From Sphingomonadales bacterium (GTDB lineage: Bacteria > Pseudomonadota > Alphaproteobacteria > Sphingomonadales > Sphingomonadaceae): 64,000 nt of DNA. Shown one piece after another: positions 9,291 to 17,708 of this stretch (positions are counted from its first letter, which is position 1; every line of letters begins with the position of its first letter). Both the position numbers and the translations under genes were made by a program. The stretch covers positions 62,001-126,000 of the forward strand of contig JAGWMZ010000001.1 of NCBI GenBank assembly GCA_028871475.1, in the 5' to 3' direction. The notes beneath the pieces were generated by a model, which was not told the DNA's origin, made no database searches, and saw only the letters and a list, made by a program, of their open reading frames with translations.

Positions 9291-10279
9291 CGGCCCGGCG
9301 CCGCGCCGATGACCTGCACGCTCACCGGCTGCCCCTGATGCAATGCGCCGTCAGGATCGGAAACCAGCACGCGCACGCGATAGACCAGATCCGCCCTCAG
9401 GCTCTCGGTCTGTACGGTCTTGGGGGTAAATTCGGCGGCGCTGGCGATGGCGGCAATCGTGCCGTGATAGGTTTTGGCAATGCCATCGGCATGGACCAGC
9501 ACCGCCTGACCCGGCGCGATACGGCCCAGATCGGGCTCGGCCACATAGGCGCGCAGCCGTAGCGGACGGTCGATGGTCAGGGTGAAAACCGTCTCGCCGG
9601 GCTGGACGATGGCCCCGGGCTCACGCGCGCGGGTCAGCACGGTGCCGCTTTCAGGCGCGCGCAGCACCGTATCGGCAAGGTCGGTGCCCGCCTTGCTGGC
9701 GCTGGCGGTGGCAGCATCGACCTGCGCTGCGGAAATGGCGACGTCCTCGCGGCGAAAACCGGCCTTCTGCAAGGCATAGGCGGCACGCGCCTGATCCATC
9801 GCGGCACGGGCCGCAATCGTGTCGGCGCGCGCCGCCTCCAGCTGCCGCTGGCTCACCGCGCCCGAAGGCGACAGGCCGAGCTGGCGCGCATATTCCGTCT
9901 GGGCCTGATTGAAACGGGCCTGCTGGGCGGCAAGGATCTGGCGTGCCTGCTCAATGTCCTGCGGGCGGGAACCGGCGTGATATTTGGCCAGATTGGCACG
10001 GGCCAGCGCCAATTGCGCCCTCTGCGCATCGAAAAGATCGCGCAGAGGGCGCGGGTCGAGCCGGCCCAGTTCGGCACCGGCATCAACATGGGAACCTTCA
10101 TCCACGGCCAGCCCCGCGATGCGACCGCCGACCCGAAAGCCCAGATCGACCTGCCGGACATCGACATTGCCATAAAGCGTGAGCGCCGGGCGCGGCGCGC
10201 TCCACGAACGCAGTTGCAGCGCCACCAGCACGACCAGTGCCACAAGCACCACACCCACAGCGAGCCATTTGCGTGTCAT
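9287..10279 (-). CDS. HlyD-family periplasmic adaptor (YbhG-like), first gene of exporter operon
   Basis: About 330 aa from ATG 10279, which follows a purine-rich GGCGGGGCTGG stretch; an upstream ATG at 10309 lacks a ribosome site. One N-terminal membrane anchor (VGVVLVALVVLVALQL), a biotinyl-lipoyl half motif (YGNVDVRQVDLGFRVGGRI), a long helical hairpin rich in Ala and Gln (about 75-190), and a second lipoyl half (VLRAPESGTVL). This is the membrane fusion protein that links inner membrane ABC permeases to the outer membrane channel. No regulator gene is fused to this operon; the 380 bp upstream would hold its promoter. Confidence 0.9.
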   Translation of the reverse strand: MTRKWLAVGVVLVALVVLVALQLRSWSAPRPALTLYGNVDVRQVDLGFRVGGRIAGLAVDEGSHVDAGAELGRLDPRPLRDLFDAQRAQLALARANLAKYHAGSRPQDIEQARQILAAQQARFNQAQTEYARQLGLSPSGAVSQRQLEAARADTIAARAAMDQARAAYALQKAGFRREDVAISAAQVDAATASASKAGTDLADTVLRAPESGTVLTRAREPGAIVQPGETVFTLTIDRPLRLRAYVAEPDLGRIAPGQAVLVHADGIAKTYHGTIAAIASAAEFTPKTVQTESLRADLVYRVRVLVSDPDGALHQGQPVSVQVIGAAPGR

Positions 10280-10659
10280 CCAGCCCCGCCTCTCAACGCC
10301 TATGGCCATGGTGTCAGGCGAAGAGAGCCATCCGTCTCACCCCCCGGCCCCGAAAGGCACGGACAGGCATCATCGAAGGCCTTCATTCGCAATTGCTGTC
10401 TGTATCGAACGAGAGCCAAAATCTTTGCTCCAGATCAAGACCAGAAAGATAACAAGCGGTTGCATCCCGCGATCCTATCCGCCTGTGAAGGGCAGCGGCG
10501 GCAACAGGTCTGCATGACGGGCTGGCAAACCGTGACCTGCCCCTGACAAAGGCCATGCTGCGTGCCTTGCCCCCGCCCTTCGCGCCAACAGCGGCAACTT
10601 ATGTCACTTCCCCCGCCGGGTCCATGGCACTTCGCCAGCCTTCGCGCATTTGCAACAGC
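10280..10659. other. Divergent intergenic region between exporter operon and SDR gene
   Basis: About 380 bp. Both flanking operons point away from it, so it should hold two promoters. Open frames on both strands here are short and lack recognisable domains. No clear palindrome, RNA or terminator was seen. The middle (about 10380-10460) is less GC-rich than the flanks, which fits a promoter zone. Confidence 0.4.
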
Positions 10660-11451
10660 ATGCCAAAGTTCGACATTTCCTTCTGCGACCAATCCGTGGC
10701 GATCGTGACCGGCGGCGAATCCGGCATCGGCAAGGCCACCGCACTCCGACTGGCACAGGCCGGCGTACCGGTTGTCATGACCTTTTACGCCGACAAGGCC
10801 ACCGCCGACGCCGTGGTCGCCACCATCCTACAGGCCGGCGGCAAGGCCATCACCGCCCAAACCGATGTGGGGCAGGAAGCCCAGATCGAGGCGCTCTTCG
10901 CACGGGCCGAGGAGCATTTCGGCCCGGTCGATCTGCTGGTCAATTCAGCCGGGCTCAACATGTCGGGCGTGATGATCCAGGATATGGAACTGGCCCAGTT
11001 CGACCGCTTGTTGCGCGCCGACCTCTATGGCCCCTTTCTCACCTGCCGCCGTCTGGTGCGCGGGCTTGATAAGGCGGGGCGCGGCGGACGTATCGTCAAC
11101 ATCTCCTCGATCCACGAACGCGCGCCGCGCGCCGGCGGCGTGGATTACGACGCCGCCAAGGGCGGCCTAGCGCAATTGACCGCGACGCTGGCGCTGGAGC
11201 TGGCGCCCAGAAGGATCGCCGTCAACGGCGTGGCCCCCGGCATGATCCTCACCCCTATGAACCAGGGCGCGCTCGACAATCCGCAGGCCTTGCGGGCGAA
11301 GGAGGCCGCCATCCCTTGGGGCCGCGCCGGCACACCCGAGGAGGTCGCCGATCTCATCGCCTTCCTGCTCTCACCCGCCGCTGATTACATCACCGGCACA
11401 ACCGTCATCATCGATGGCGCCTTGTCGCTGACCGTTGCGCAAGGAGCCTGA
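10660..11451 (+). CDS. Short-chain dehydrogenase/reductase (SDR), sugar dehydrogenase type
   Basis: About 263 aa from ATG 10660, chosen because the family core starts right after it; the longer frame from 10555 adds an atypical leader. No strong ribosome site is visible, so the start is uncertain. Classical SDR motifs: TGGESGIG cofactor loop, NSAG, catalytic YDAAK and C-terminal TGTTVIIDGA. It is most like glucose 1-dehydrogenase type SDRs that oxidise aldoses or polyols with NAD(P). It is separated by only 3 bp from the GH130-like gene, so the two form a unit and may act on the same carbohydrate. Substrate unknown. Confidence 0.8.
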   Translation: MPKFDISFCDQSVAIVTGGESGIGKATALRLAQAGVPVVMTFYADKATADAVVATILQAGGKAITAQTDVGQEAQIEALFARAEEHFGPVDLLVNSAGLNMSGVMIQDMELAQFDRLLRADLYGPFLTCRRLVRGLDKAGRGGRIVNISSIHERAPRAGGVDYDAAKGGLAQLTATLALELAPRRIAVNGVAPGMILTPMNQGALDNPQALRAKEAAIPWGRAGTPEEVADLIAFLLSPAADYITGTTVIIDGALSLTVAQGA

Positions 11452-11454
11452 CCG

Positions 11455-12360
11455 ATGGTCGCTTATGTCGTTGAGGATTTGCAGGATGTCACGCTCGACA
11501 TCGCCGGACCTGAAGGGCGTCTGGCGGGGCACGATCTGATGAGCCCCTTTGTCTGGCAGGAGGGCTCGGTCTATCGCCTGCTGGTCCGTGTTTTGCCGCG
11601 CCCGCTGGGCCCCGATGATCCCACCGGCGTGATCTGGGCGGGGCAATCACGCGACGGCGTCCATTTCATCATGGGCCAGACGCCGATCATTGCCCCCAGG
11701 GCCGGAACCGAGGATGCGGGTGGCTGCGAAGACCCCACGGTGGCGCGGGCAGAGGAGGGCGATTATCTCGTCTATTACACCGGCGTCGACGCCGCCCGTT
11801 CGCAAGGCGCGCTGATGCTGGCCAGCGGTCCCGATCTCGACAGCCTGGTCGAACAGCGGGTGGTCCTCAAGGCGCCGCCGGATGAGGGCAACATCAAGGA
11901 AGCCACGCTGGCGCAAGGCAGCGATGGCGCGTTCTGCCTGTTCTACGAATATGCCAGGGAGCAGGCCTCGCGTATCGGCATGGCCACCGGCCCCAGCGCC
12001 ACGGGCCCCTGGACGGTGGTGGCAGACCCCTTCACCATTCGCGAGTCGGCATGGGACAACTGGCACCTCTCGACGGGCCCGATGGTGCAGATCCCGGGGC
12101 AGGACCCGGTGATGTTCTACAATGGCGCCACGATGGATGCGCGCTGGCGCATCGGATGGATCAGCTTTTCCGCGGATTTCAGCCGAGTGACCGGGCGCGG
12201 GGTCGAACCGTTGCTGGTGCCGCCGCCCGCGCGTCATCGCAGCGACACGGACATCGCCTTTGCCGCCTCCTGCGTGACCGTCGGCGAGGATATCTGGCTC
12301 TATTATTCGCTGGAGGACAGCATCCTGCGCAGGGCGCGGATCAAAGGCTATCAGCGGTGA
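11455..12360 (+). CDS. GH130-like beta-propeller glycosidase or phosphorylase
   Basis: 301 aa, no signal peptide, so cytoplasmic. Repeated WxxGxSxDG and ED-type blades (GGCEDPTVA at about residue 90, DYLVYYTG, FCLFYEY, MFYNGATMDARWRIGW) match the five-bladed propellers of GH130 and related families, which cleave or phosphorolyse beta-mannosides. The GCEDP loop is the usual site of the catalytic Asp. It follows the SDR gene by 3 bp. The gene then meets the convergent rhamnose transporter gene. A GH43/GH117-like propeller is an alternative; the substrate cannot be told. Confidence 0.65.
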   Translation: MVAYVVEDLQDVTLDIAGPEGRLAGHDLMSPFVWQEGSVYRLLVRVLPRPLGPDDPTGVIWAGQSRDGVHFIMGQTPIIAPRAGTEDAGGCEDPTVARAEEGDYLVYYTGVDAARSQGALMLASGPDLDSLVEQRVVLKAPPDEGNIKEATLAQGSDGAFCLFYEYAREQASRIGMATGPSATGPWTVVADPFTIRESAWDNWHLSTGPMVQIPGQDPVMFYNGATMDARWRIGWISFSADFSRVTGRGVEPLLVPPPARHRSDTDIAFAASCVTVGEDIWLYYSLEDSILRRARIKGYQR

Positions 12361-12390
12361 CGACAAGCGCCGAACGGGGTGGTTTGTGCC

Positions 12391-12407
12391 GGGCGCCTTA
12401 CGCGCCC
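12391..12407. terminator. Short hairpin between convergent genes, possible terminator
   Basis: GGGCGC, loop CTTAC, GCGCCC, a perfect 6-bp stem between the GH130-like gene and the rhamnose transporter gene. It overlaps the stop codon of the transporter gene and has no T-run, so an intrinsic terminator is only possible. Confidence 0.3.
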
Positions 12408-13453
12408 AGCTTGTTGCCATAGCCGATGACGACGGTGGCCAGCACCAGCAGTGCCACGCCCGACCACACGGTCAGGCGCACGCGCGACGCGGTGCCCTTC
12501 CATTCCTTCAGCGCAAAACCCCAAAGCGTGCCGAAGATGATGATGCTGGCCATATGCAGCACCCAGCTGGAAAAGCCGAAGCGGCCCATCTGGCTTTCGC
12601 CCATGGTGTAGAAGAAGAACTGGAAATACCACAGCGATCCGCCCAGAATCGCCAGCAGCCAGTTGAGCGCCAGCGGCGCGCCGCGTGCCTGCCCCCGCCC
12701 CAGCCATTGCCCGGCCGAGGCGTTGCGTGCGGTCAGGATCAGGCACCAGACCGCATTGGTCAGCAGCCCGCCGAACATCACCAGACACAAGACCGGCAAC
12801 CCCGTCCACAGCGGGCCGGCGCCATGGGCCGCCGCGATGGCCTTCACCGGCGTGCCAGCGGCCAGACCAAAGGCGAAACAGGCCGACATGACACCCGAAA
12901 AGATGGCCACCAGTACCCCTTTGCGGAAGTCGAATTCGGCCACGGTGGCGGCCTTCTCGGCCTCGCTCTGGGCGGCATCCTTGGCAGCGCCAGCCATGGC
13001 GACCACGCAAATGCCCAGCACCGTGATCCCCAACCCGAGAAGTACGATCCGCCCCGAGAGCGTATCAAGCAGCTTGGCGGCGAAATCGCCCTCCACCAGC
13101 GGCGGGATCAACGTGCCGAACACCGTACACAGCCCCAGCACCACCGCCATGCCCAGCGACAGGCCCAGATAGCGCATGGTCAGCCCATAGGTGAGCCCGC
13201 CAAAGCCCCACATCACTCCAAAGAGCACGCAGAGCCCGGCAATACGCGCCGGTATCTGTGCCATGACCCCGCCAAGATCGGGCACCAGAATGGAGGCCAT
13301 CAGCCATGGCATCACCAACCAGGAGAACACGCCCCCCGTCAGCCAGAAAATCTCCCAGTTCCATCGCTTAATGCCGCGATAGGGCACATAGAAGCTGGCC
13401 GAGGAAAGCCCCCCAAGCCAATGGTAAAACACGCCGATCAGCGGATTGGGCAT
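12398..13453 (-). CDS. rhaT: L-rhamnose/proton symporter RhaT
   Basis: About 351 aa with ten hydrophobic helices. The opening (NPLIGVFYHWLGGLSSASFYVPY) and GVMWGFGGLTYGLTMRYLG are typical of RhaT. Start taken at 13453, with GGGAGAG about 5 bp upstream; ATG 13456 is directly adjacent and possible. It carries L-rhamnose into the cytoplasm with a proton. It is the last gene of the minus-strand rhamnose operon, just after the mutarotase gene. Known RhaT proteins of enteric bacteria feed the phosphorylated pathway; here the neighbours encode the oxidative pathway instead. Confidence 0.9.
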   Translation of the reverse strand: MPNPLIGVFYHWLGGLSSASFYVPYRGIKRWNWEIFWLTGGVFSWLVMPWLMASILVPDLGGVMAQIPARIAGLCVLFGVMWGFGGLTYGLTMRYLGLSLGMAVVLGLCTVFGTLIPPLVEGDFAAKLLDTLSGRIVLLGLGITVLGICVVAMAGAAKDAAQSEAEKAATVAEFDFRKGVLVAIFSGVMSACFAFGLAAGTPVKAIAAAHGAGPLWTGLPVLCLVMFGGLLTNAVWCLILTARNASAGQWLGRGQARGAPLALNWLLAILGGSLWYFQFFFYTMGESQMGRFGFSSWVLHMASIIIFGTLWGFALKEWKGTASRVRLTVWSGVALLVLATVVIGYGNKLGA

Positions 13454-13490
13454 CATTCTCTCTCCCGCGCCCGGATCGGCGCTGTCCATG

Positions 13491-13805
13491 TCAATCGAGG
13501 TGGAACACCGTTTCGAGCGGCACGCTGACCGGCGAGCCATCGGAGTTGGTGTCCATCAGCGGGGCCATGAAGGCCCACCAGCGCTGCATCACCTCCATCG
13601 CGGGCAGGCGATCCATGCCATGGCCCTCCTCGCGCCACAGCGTGGCGAAAAGCGCGTTGGTGGCCGGGTCATGGTGGATCGAATAGTCCCTGATCCCCGC
13701 CGCCTTGAGCGCATCGACCAGCTCGGGCCAGATCTCGTCATGGCGCTTGCGGTAATCGTCGAGATGGCCGGGCTTGAGCGTCATGCGAAAGGCGATCTTC
13801 TCCAT
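13491..13805 (-). CDS. rhaM: L-rhamnose mutarotase
   Basis: 104 aa from ATG 13805, with GGGAG 7 bp upstream; a GTG six bases earlier is the alternative. Family signatures: [24 protein letters not shown] near the start, then SIHHD and [15 protein letters not shown]. It interconverts the alpha and beta anomers of L-rhamnose in the cytoplasm and so speeds use of the anomer taken by the dehydrogenase. The length is as expected for the family. It sits between the lactonase gene (12 bp upstream) and rhaT, in the same orientation. Confidence 0.93.
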   Translation of the reverse strand: MEKIAFRMTLKPGHLDDYRKRHDEIWPELVDALKAAGIRDYSIHHDPATNALFATLWREEGHGMDRLPAMEVMQRWWAFMAPLMDTNSDGSPVSVPLETVFHLD

Positions 13806-13817
13806 CGGCACGCTCCC

Positions 13818-14741
13818 TTACAGTTCCAGCCCGAGGCGGTAGAGGCGGTTGGCGTTGCGGCCCCACAGGTCACGCTGTTCGTCGCGGCTGAAGCTGTCCG
13901 TGAAGGTGCGATAGGCCTCCAGATAGCGTGAGAGCGGCGCGAAGAGCTTGTCGGTGGGTGTGTCGCTGGCGATCATGCAGCGCCGGGCCCCGAACATATC
14001 CACCGTTTCGCGCAGCAGCGGCAGCACCAGCGCCTCATCCCAGTCACGCCGGATGAAGCCGAGCCCCGAGAGCTTGACCGCCACATGCGGGATGGCCGCC
14101 AGCGCCCGCATGCCCGCGCGCCACTCGGCCAGCCCGTCGGGATCGGTCAGCACCGGCATGCCCATATGGTTGATGATGACCGGGATCTGCGGATGCCGGG
14201 CGATCAGCCCCACCATGCCCGGCATCTGACCGGGATAGCATTGCAGGTCGAAGGACAGGCCATGGTCCGCCAGACGGGCATAGCCGGCCTGCCAGCCCGC
14301 TTCCCGCGTCAGGTCACGGGGGGTGTAGCTGCGCGCGGGGTCGGCATGCCAGTTGACGATATGACGGATGCCGCGCACGCGACTGTGGCTGGCCTGCGGG
14401 GCCAGCAGATCGCCCACCTGCGGGTCATCCAGCGCGGCAAAAGCGACCAGCGCTGTCGGGATGCCTGCCGTCCCGGCCTGCTGCTCCAGCCATTCGGTTT
14501 CGGCCAGCGCATGGTCTGCGGCGGCCCCGGCATCGACATGGACAGCGGCAACCGGGTTCCACGCGGCCAGATCCCGGGCATAGTCCCGCGCCAGATAGTC
14601 ACGCGCGATGGCCTCGACACTGCCATTGGGGCCGGTGTCGTCAAACGGCCCGGTCAGCCAGGGATAGCGCAGATGGTCCAGCTTCCACAGGTGGATATGC
14701 GCGTCAACGAAAGGAATCGCGTGCGGAGAGATCGCTTCCAT
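13818..14741 (-). CDS. Amidohydrolase-2 family sugar lactonase (L-rhamnono-lactonase)
   Basis: 307 aa. Metal-binding HxH near the N terminus (FVDAHIHLWK), a later His in VIINHMGMP and Asp in MIASDTP are the ligands of this TIM-barrel family (COG3618). Members open L-fucono- or L-rhamnono-1,4-lactone. Placed in the rhamnose operon, it should turn L-rhamnonolactone made by the SDR at 18554 into L-rhamnonate. It is followed by the mutarotase gene 12 bp on. The substrate is assigned from context; L-fuconolactone is the main alternative. Confidence 0.85.
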   Translation of the reverse strand: MEAISPHAIPFVDAHIHLWKLDHLRYPWLTGPFDDTGPNGSVEAIARDYLARDYARDLAAWNPVAAVHVDAGAAADHALAETEWLEQQAGTAGIPTALVAFAALDDPQVGDLLAPQASHSRVRGIRHIVNWHADPARSYTPRDLTREAGWQAGYARLADHGLSFDLQCYPGQMPGMVGLIARHPQIPVIINHMGMPVLTDPDGLAEWRAGMRALAAIPHVAVKLSGLGFIRRDWDEALVLPLLRETVDMFGARRCMIASDTPTDKLFAPLSRYLEAYRTFTDSFSRDEQRDLWGRNANRLYRLGLEL

Positions 14742-14805
14742 GGTTCCTGCTCCCGTATCAAGGATGCGGCGGCGGGCCCCATCTGTGGGTGCCCTGCGGG
14801 CCGGA

Positions 14806-15573
14806 TCAGTAGGTGGTGCGCCCGCCCGATGTGTCGAACACCGCGGCGGTGGTGAAGGAGCATTCCTCGCTGGCCATGAAGCAGACCATGGCGGCGCTTT
14901 CCTCGACCTCGCCCAGACGGCCCATGGGGATCTTGCTGCGCATGTAATCCACCTGGCTCTGGGGAAGCTGGGCCAGGATCGGGCTCTCGAAGGTGGCGGG
15001 GGTCAGCGCATTGGCGATCACGCCCCCTGTTTTCAGGCATTGGCCGGCCAGTTCCTTGCCCAAGCTCTTGGTCAGGCCGATCACCGCCGCCTTGCTGGCG
15101 GAATAGGCGCTGGCGTTGGGGTTGCCTTCCTTGCCCGCGACCGAGGCGAGGTTGACGATGCGCCCGTAACCATTGGCCAGCATATGGCCCGCAATCGCGC
15201 GGTTGCAGTAGAACAGGCCATGGACGTTGATGTCGAACACCCGCTGCCAGCTCGCGATGGGATAGTCATGCACGGGGGCGGTGGCGCCTGTGATCCCCGC
15301 CGAACAGACCAGCACATCGACCTTGCCCAGCGCCGCGATGGTCTGCGCCGCCGCCGCCGCAACGGCAGCGGCATCGGACACATCAAGGGCGACGGTGTGC
15401 GAGGCGCCAACCGCGGCGGCAACCTCGGCCAAAGCCTCAGCGTTCAGATCCCAGAGGGCGACGGTGCCGCCCTCTGCCACGATGCGCGCGGCCACCGCCT
15501 TGCCAAGACCGCTGGCCCCGCCCGTCACGATGGCGGCGCGGCCGCTGAAGCGGCCCGCGTAAACGGCGCTCAT
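14806..15573 (-). CDS. SDR, 2-keto-3-deoxy-L-rhamnonate 4-dehydrogenase candidate
   Basis: 255 aa from ATG 15573, overlapping the stop of the upstream FAH gene by 4 bp. Motifs: TGGASGLG cofactor loop, CSAG, catalytic Ser in NLASVAGKEGN, YSASK. In the non-phosphorylating rhamnose route of Sphingomonas (the LRA pathway) and the parallel fucose route, an SDR like this oxidises 2-keto-3-deoxy-L-rhamnonate to the 2,4-diketo acid that the FAH hydrolase then splits. The coupling of these two genes supports that step. It is not close in sequence to the SDR at 18554. Confidence 0.82.
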   Translation of the reverse strand: MSAVYAGRFSGRAAIVTGGASGLGKAVAARIVAEGGTVALWDLNAEALAEVAAAVGASHTVALDVSDAAAVAAAAAQTIAALGKVDVLVCSAGITGATAPVHDYPIASWQRVFDINVHGLFYCNRAIAGHMLANGYGRIVNLASVAGKEGNPNASAYSASKAAVIGLTKSLGKELAGQCLKTGGVIANALTPATFESPILAQLPQSQVDYMRSKIPMGRLGEVEESAAMVCFMASEECSFTTAAVFDTSGGRTTY

Positions 15574-16418
15574 GCCAGCTTCGCCAGATCGAAGGCGACG
15601 ACCTCCTGGCGCTGCGTGCCCAGGCCCTCGATGCCCAGTTCCATCACATCGCCGGCCTTCAGGAAGATCTTCTCGGGCTTCTTGCCCTCGCCCACGCCCG
15701 GCGGCGTGCCGGTGATGACCAGATCGCCCGGCTCCAGCGTGACGAAACGACTGGCATAGCTGATCAGCTGGCGCAGATCGAAGATCATGGTCCTGGTGTT
15801 GCCGGTCTGCATGCGCTCGCCATTCACATCGAGATACATCGGCAGATTCTGCGGATCGGCGATGTCCTCGGGCGTCACCAGCCATGGGCCGACCGGGCAG
15901 AACGTGTCATGCCCCTTGCCCTTGGACCACTGGCTGCCGCGCTCCTTCTGGTTGAAGCGTTCGGACACGTCATTGGCCAGCACATAGCCGGCGACATGGT
16001 CGAGGGCGTCTTCTTCCAAGACATAGCGCGCCGTCTTGCTGACGATGAAACCCAGTTCGACTTCCCAGTCGCCATGGGTCGAACCCTCGGGCAGCATGAC
16101 GAAATCATTGGGGCCGGTCAGGCTGGAGACCGCCTTCATGAACATCATCGGCTCAGTCGGGATCGGCAGATTCGATTCGATGGCGTGGTCGCGGTAGTTG
16201 AGGCCGATCGCCACGATCTTGCCAATGCCCTTGACCGGCACGCCGTAGCGCACCTCCCCCTCGACCACGGGCAGAGCGGCAGGATCGATGACGGCCACCT
16301 GCGCAATGGTCTCGACGGTGATGTCAGCCACATGGGCCGAGAGATCACGGATCTGGCCTTCGCTGTCGATCAAGCCGGGCTTTTCAGCGCCCTTGGCGCC
16401 GTAACGAACGAGTTTCAT
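15570..16418 (-). CDS. FAH-family hydrolase, 2,4-diketo-3-deoxy-L-rhamnonate hydrolase candidate
   Basis: 282 aa from ATG 16418, with AAGGA upstream. Fumarylacetoacetate hydrolase fold: IVAIGLNYRDHAIE, metal ligands in THGDWEVELGFIV, GYVLANDVSERFNQ, and TGTPPGVGEGKKPEKIFLKAGD. In the LRA-type pathway this enzyme cleaves the diketo acid to pyruvate and L-lactate. Position between the dehydratase and dehydrogenase genes fits. A second FAH enzyme at 29226-30056 sits in the aromatic cluster and is clearly a different branch. Confidence 0.87.
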   Translation of the reverse strand: MKLVRYGAKGAEKPGLIDSEGQIRDLSAHVADITVETIAQVAVIDPAALPVVEGEVRYGVPVKGIGKIVAIGLNYRDHAIESNLPIPTEPMMFMKAVSSLTGPNDFVMLPEGSTHGDWEVELGFIVSKTARYVLEEDALDHVAGYVLANDVSERFNQKERGSQWSKGKGHDTFCPVGPWLVTPEDIADPQNLPMYLDVNGERMQTGNTRTMIFDLRQLISYASRFVTLEPGDLVITGTPPGVGEGKKPEKIFLKAGDVMELGIEGLGTQRQEVVAFDLAKLA

Positions 16419-16429
16419 GGGGGTTTTCC

Positions 16430-17617
16430 TTAACGGGCGTAGGGACGGTGCAGGGGAATGTCGCGATTCAGCTCGACGCCGAAGCCGGGCTTGTCGAGCG
16501 CGCTGGCCTTGATGCGGCCGTTCACCGGAACGGGCTCGCCCAGCAATTGGGGCGCGAACATGGGGACGACCTCGGTGGGTCCGGGGTGCATCATCAGAAA
16601 CTCGGCAAAGGGCGAGTTGTGGCGGGTGATGACGAAGTGATAGGAATAGACCGAAGAGCCATGGGGCACCATCATCACACCCTTGGCATCGGCATAATTG
16701 GCGATCTTGATCAGCTCGGTCACGCCCCCGCACCAGCCCACATCGGGCTGGATGATGTCGGCACACTCCATGTCCATCAACATGCGGAAGCCCCAGCGAG
16801 TCGCTTCATGCTCGCCAGTGGTCACCAACAGGCCTTTAGGCGCATTGGCTTTCAGCTTCTGATAGGCCCAGTAGTCGTCGGGGCTCAGCGCCTCCTCGAT
16901 CCATTTGAGGCCGCATTCGTGATAGGCGCGGTGAGCCAGGCGCGTGGCATAGTCCACATCCAGCGCCATCCAGCAATCGAGCATCAGCCAGAAATCATCG
17001 CCCACCTTGCTGCGCATGTCGGCCAGCGTGGCAATGTTCTTGTGCAGCCCTTCCTCGCCTTCTGCCGGGCCATGGTGCAGCGCCATCTTGCCGCCGATGA
17101 AGCCGAGTTCCTTGGCAATGTCGGGCCGCGCGCCCGTGGCATAGAATTGCAGTTCGTCACGAACCGCCCCGCCCAGCATGTGATAGACCGGCTCCCCGCG
17201 CAGCTTGCCCAGCAAGTCCCACAGCGCCAGATCGACGCCCGAAATGGCGTTCACCACCAGACCCTTGCGGCCATAATACTGGGTGGAAAAATACATCTGG
17301 TCCCAGATCTTCTCGATCTCGACCGGATCACGCCCCTCAAGGAAGCGTGAGAGATGCTTTTCCACGATGTAGCAGGCCGGCTCGCCCCCGGTGGTCACGG
17401 CGAAACCGACGGTGCCATCCTCCGCCTCGATCTCCACCACCAGCGTGCCCAGCACATTGATGCCGAAGCTCTGGCGCGACTGGCGATAGTCGGGGTACTT
17501 CGACATGGGCGTGGCGATATGGTCGTCGATCCAGTGGCCTGCGCCCTGGTCATGATAATCCGCCCCGCCGCCTTTTGCGGTAAAGGCGCGAACGTGCTTG
17601 ATACGTGGAAACGGCAT
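16430..17617 (-). CDS. rhmD: L-rhamnonate dehydratase (enolase superfamily)
   Basis: 395 aa from ATG 17617, with GAGGATC upstream; the frame extends to 17668 but family members start at [10 protein letters not shown]. Mandelate racemase group of the enolase superfamily: N-terminal capping domain ([36 protein letters not shown]), metal ligands about [18 protein letters not shown] and [12 protein letters not shown], and the catalytic His in [12 protein letters not shown]. RhmD removes water from L-rhamnonate to give 2-keto-3-deoxy-L-rhamnonate. First gene of the minus operon, divergent from the IclR gene. Confidence 0.93.
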   Translation of the reverse strand: MPFPRIKHVRAFTAKGGGADYHDQGAGHWIDDHIATPMSKYPDYRQSRQSFGINVLGTLVVEIEAEDGTVGFAVTTGGEPACYIVEKHLSRFLEGRDPVEIEKIWDQMYFSTQYYGRKGLVVNAISGVDLALWDLLGKLRGEPVYHMLGGAVRDELQFYATGARPDIAKELGFIGGKMALHHGPAEGEEGLHKNIATLADMRSKVGDDFWLMLDCWMALDVDYATRLAHRAYHECGLKWIEEALSPDDYWAYQKLKANAPKGLLVTTGEHEATRWGFRMLMDMECADIIQPDVGWCGGVTELIKIANYADAKGVMMVPHGSSVYSYHFVITRHNSPFAEFLMMHPGPTEVVPMFAPQLLGEPVPVNGRIKASALDKPGFGVELNRDIPLHRPYAR

Positions 17618-17643
17618 GGTGTTGATCCTCGTCACCGGCGACG

Positions 17644-17666
17644 GCTGTGTTGATGGCTCACACAGC
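17644..17666. promoter_or_regulatory. Inverted repeat in the rhmD/iclR divergent promoter, candidate IclR operator
   Basis: GCTGTGT, nine-base spacer, ACACAGC: a perfect 7-bp inverted repeat in the 91 bp between the divergent dehydratase and regulator genes. IclR proteins bind such symmetric sites and often control the divergent catabolic operon. The link to this IclR is inferred from position. Confidence 0.5.
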
Positions 17667-17708
17667 ATCTTGCCACATCATGGGAACTTGATCTAGGATA
17701 TGGAAATC

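Noticed and set aside
16430..17617. Reading the dehydratase as L-fuconate dehydratase and the locus as L-fucose catabolism
   Set aside because: RhaT and the L-rhamnose mutarotase in the same operon, and the adjacent GH106 rhamnosidase, point to rhamnose. Fucose remains possible as a side substrate.
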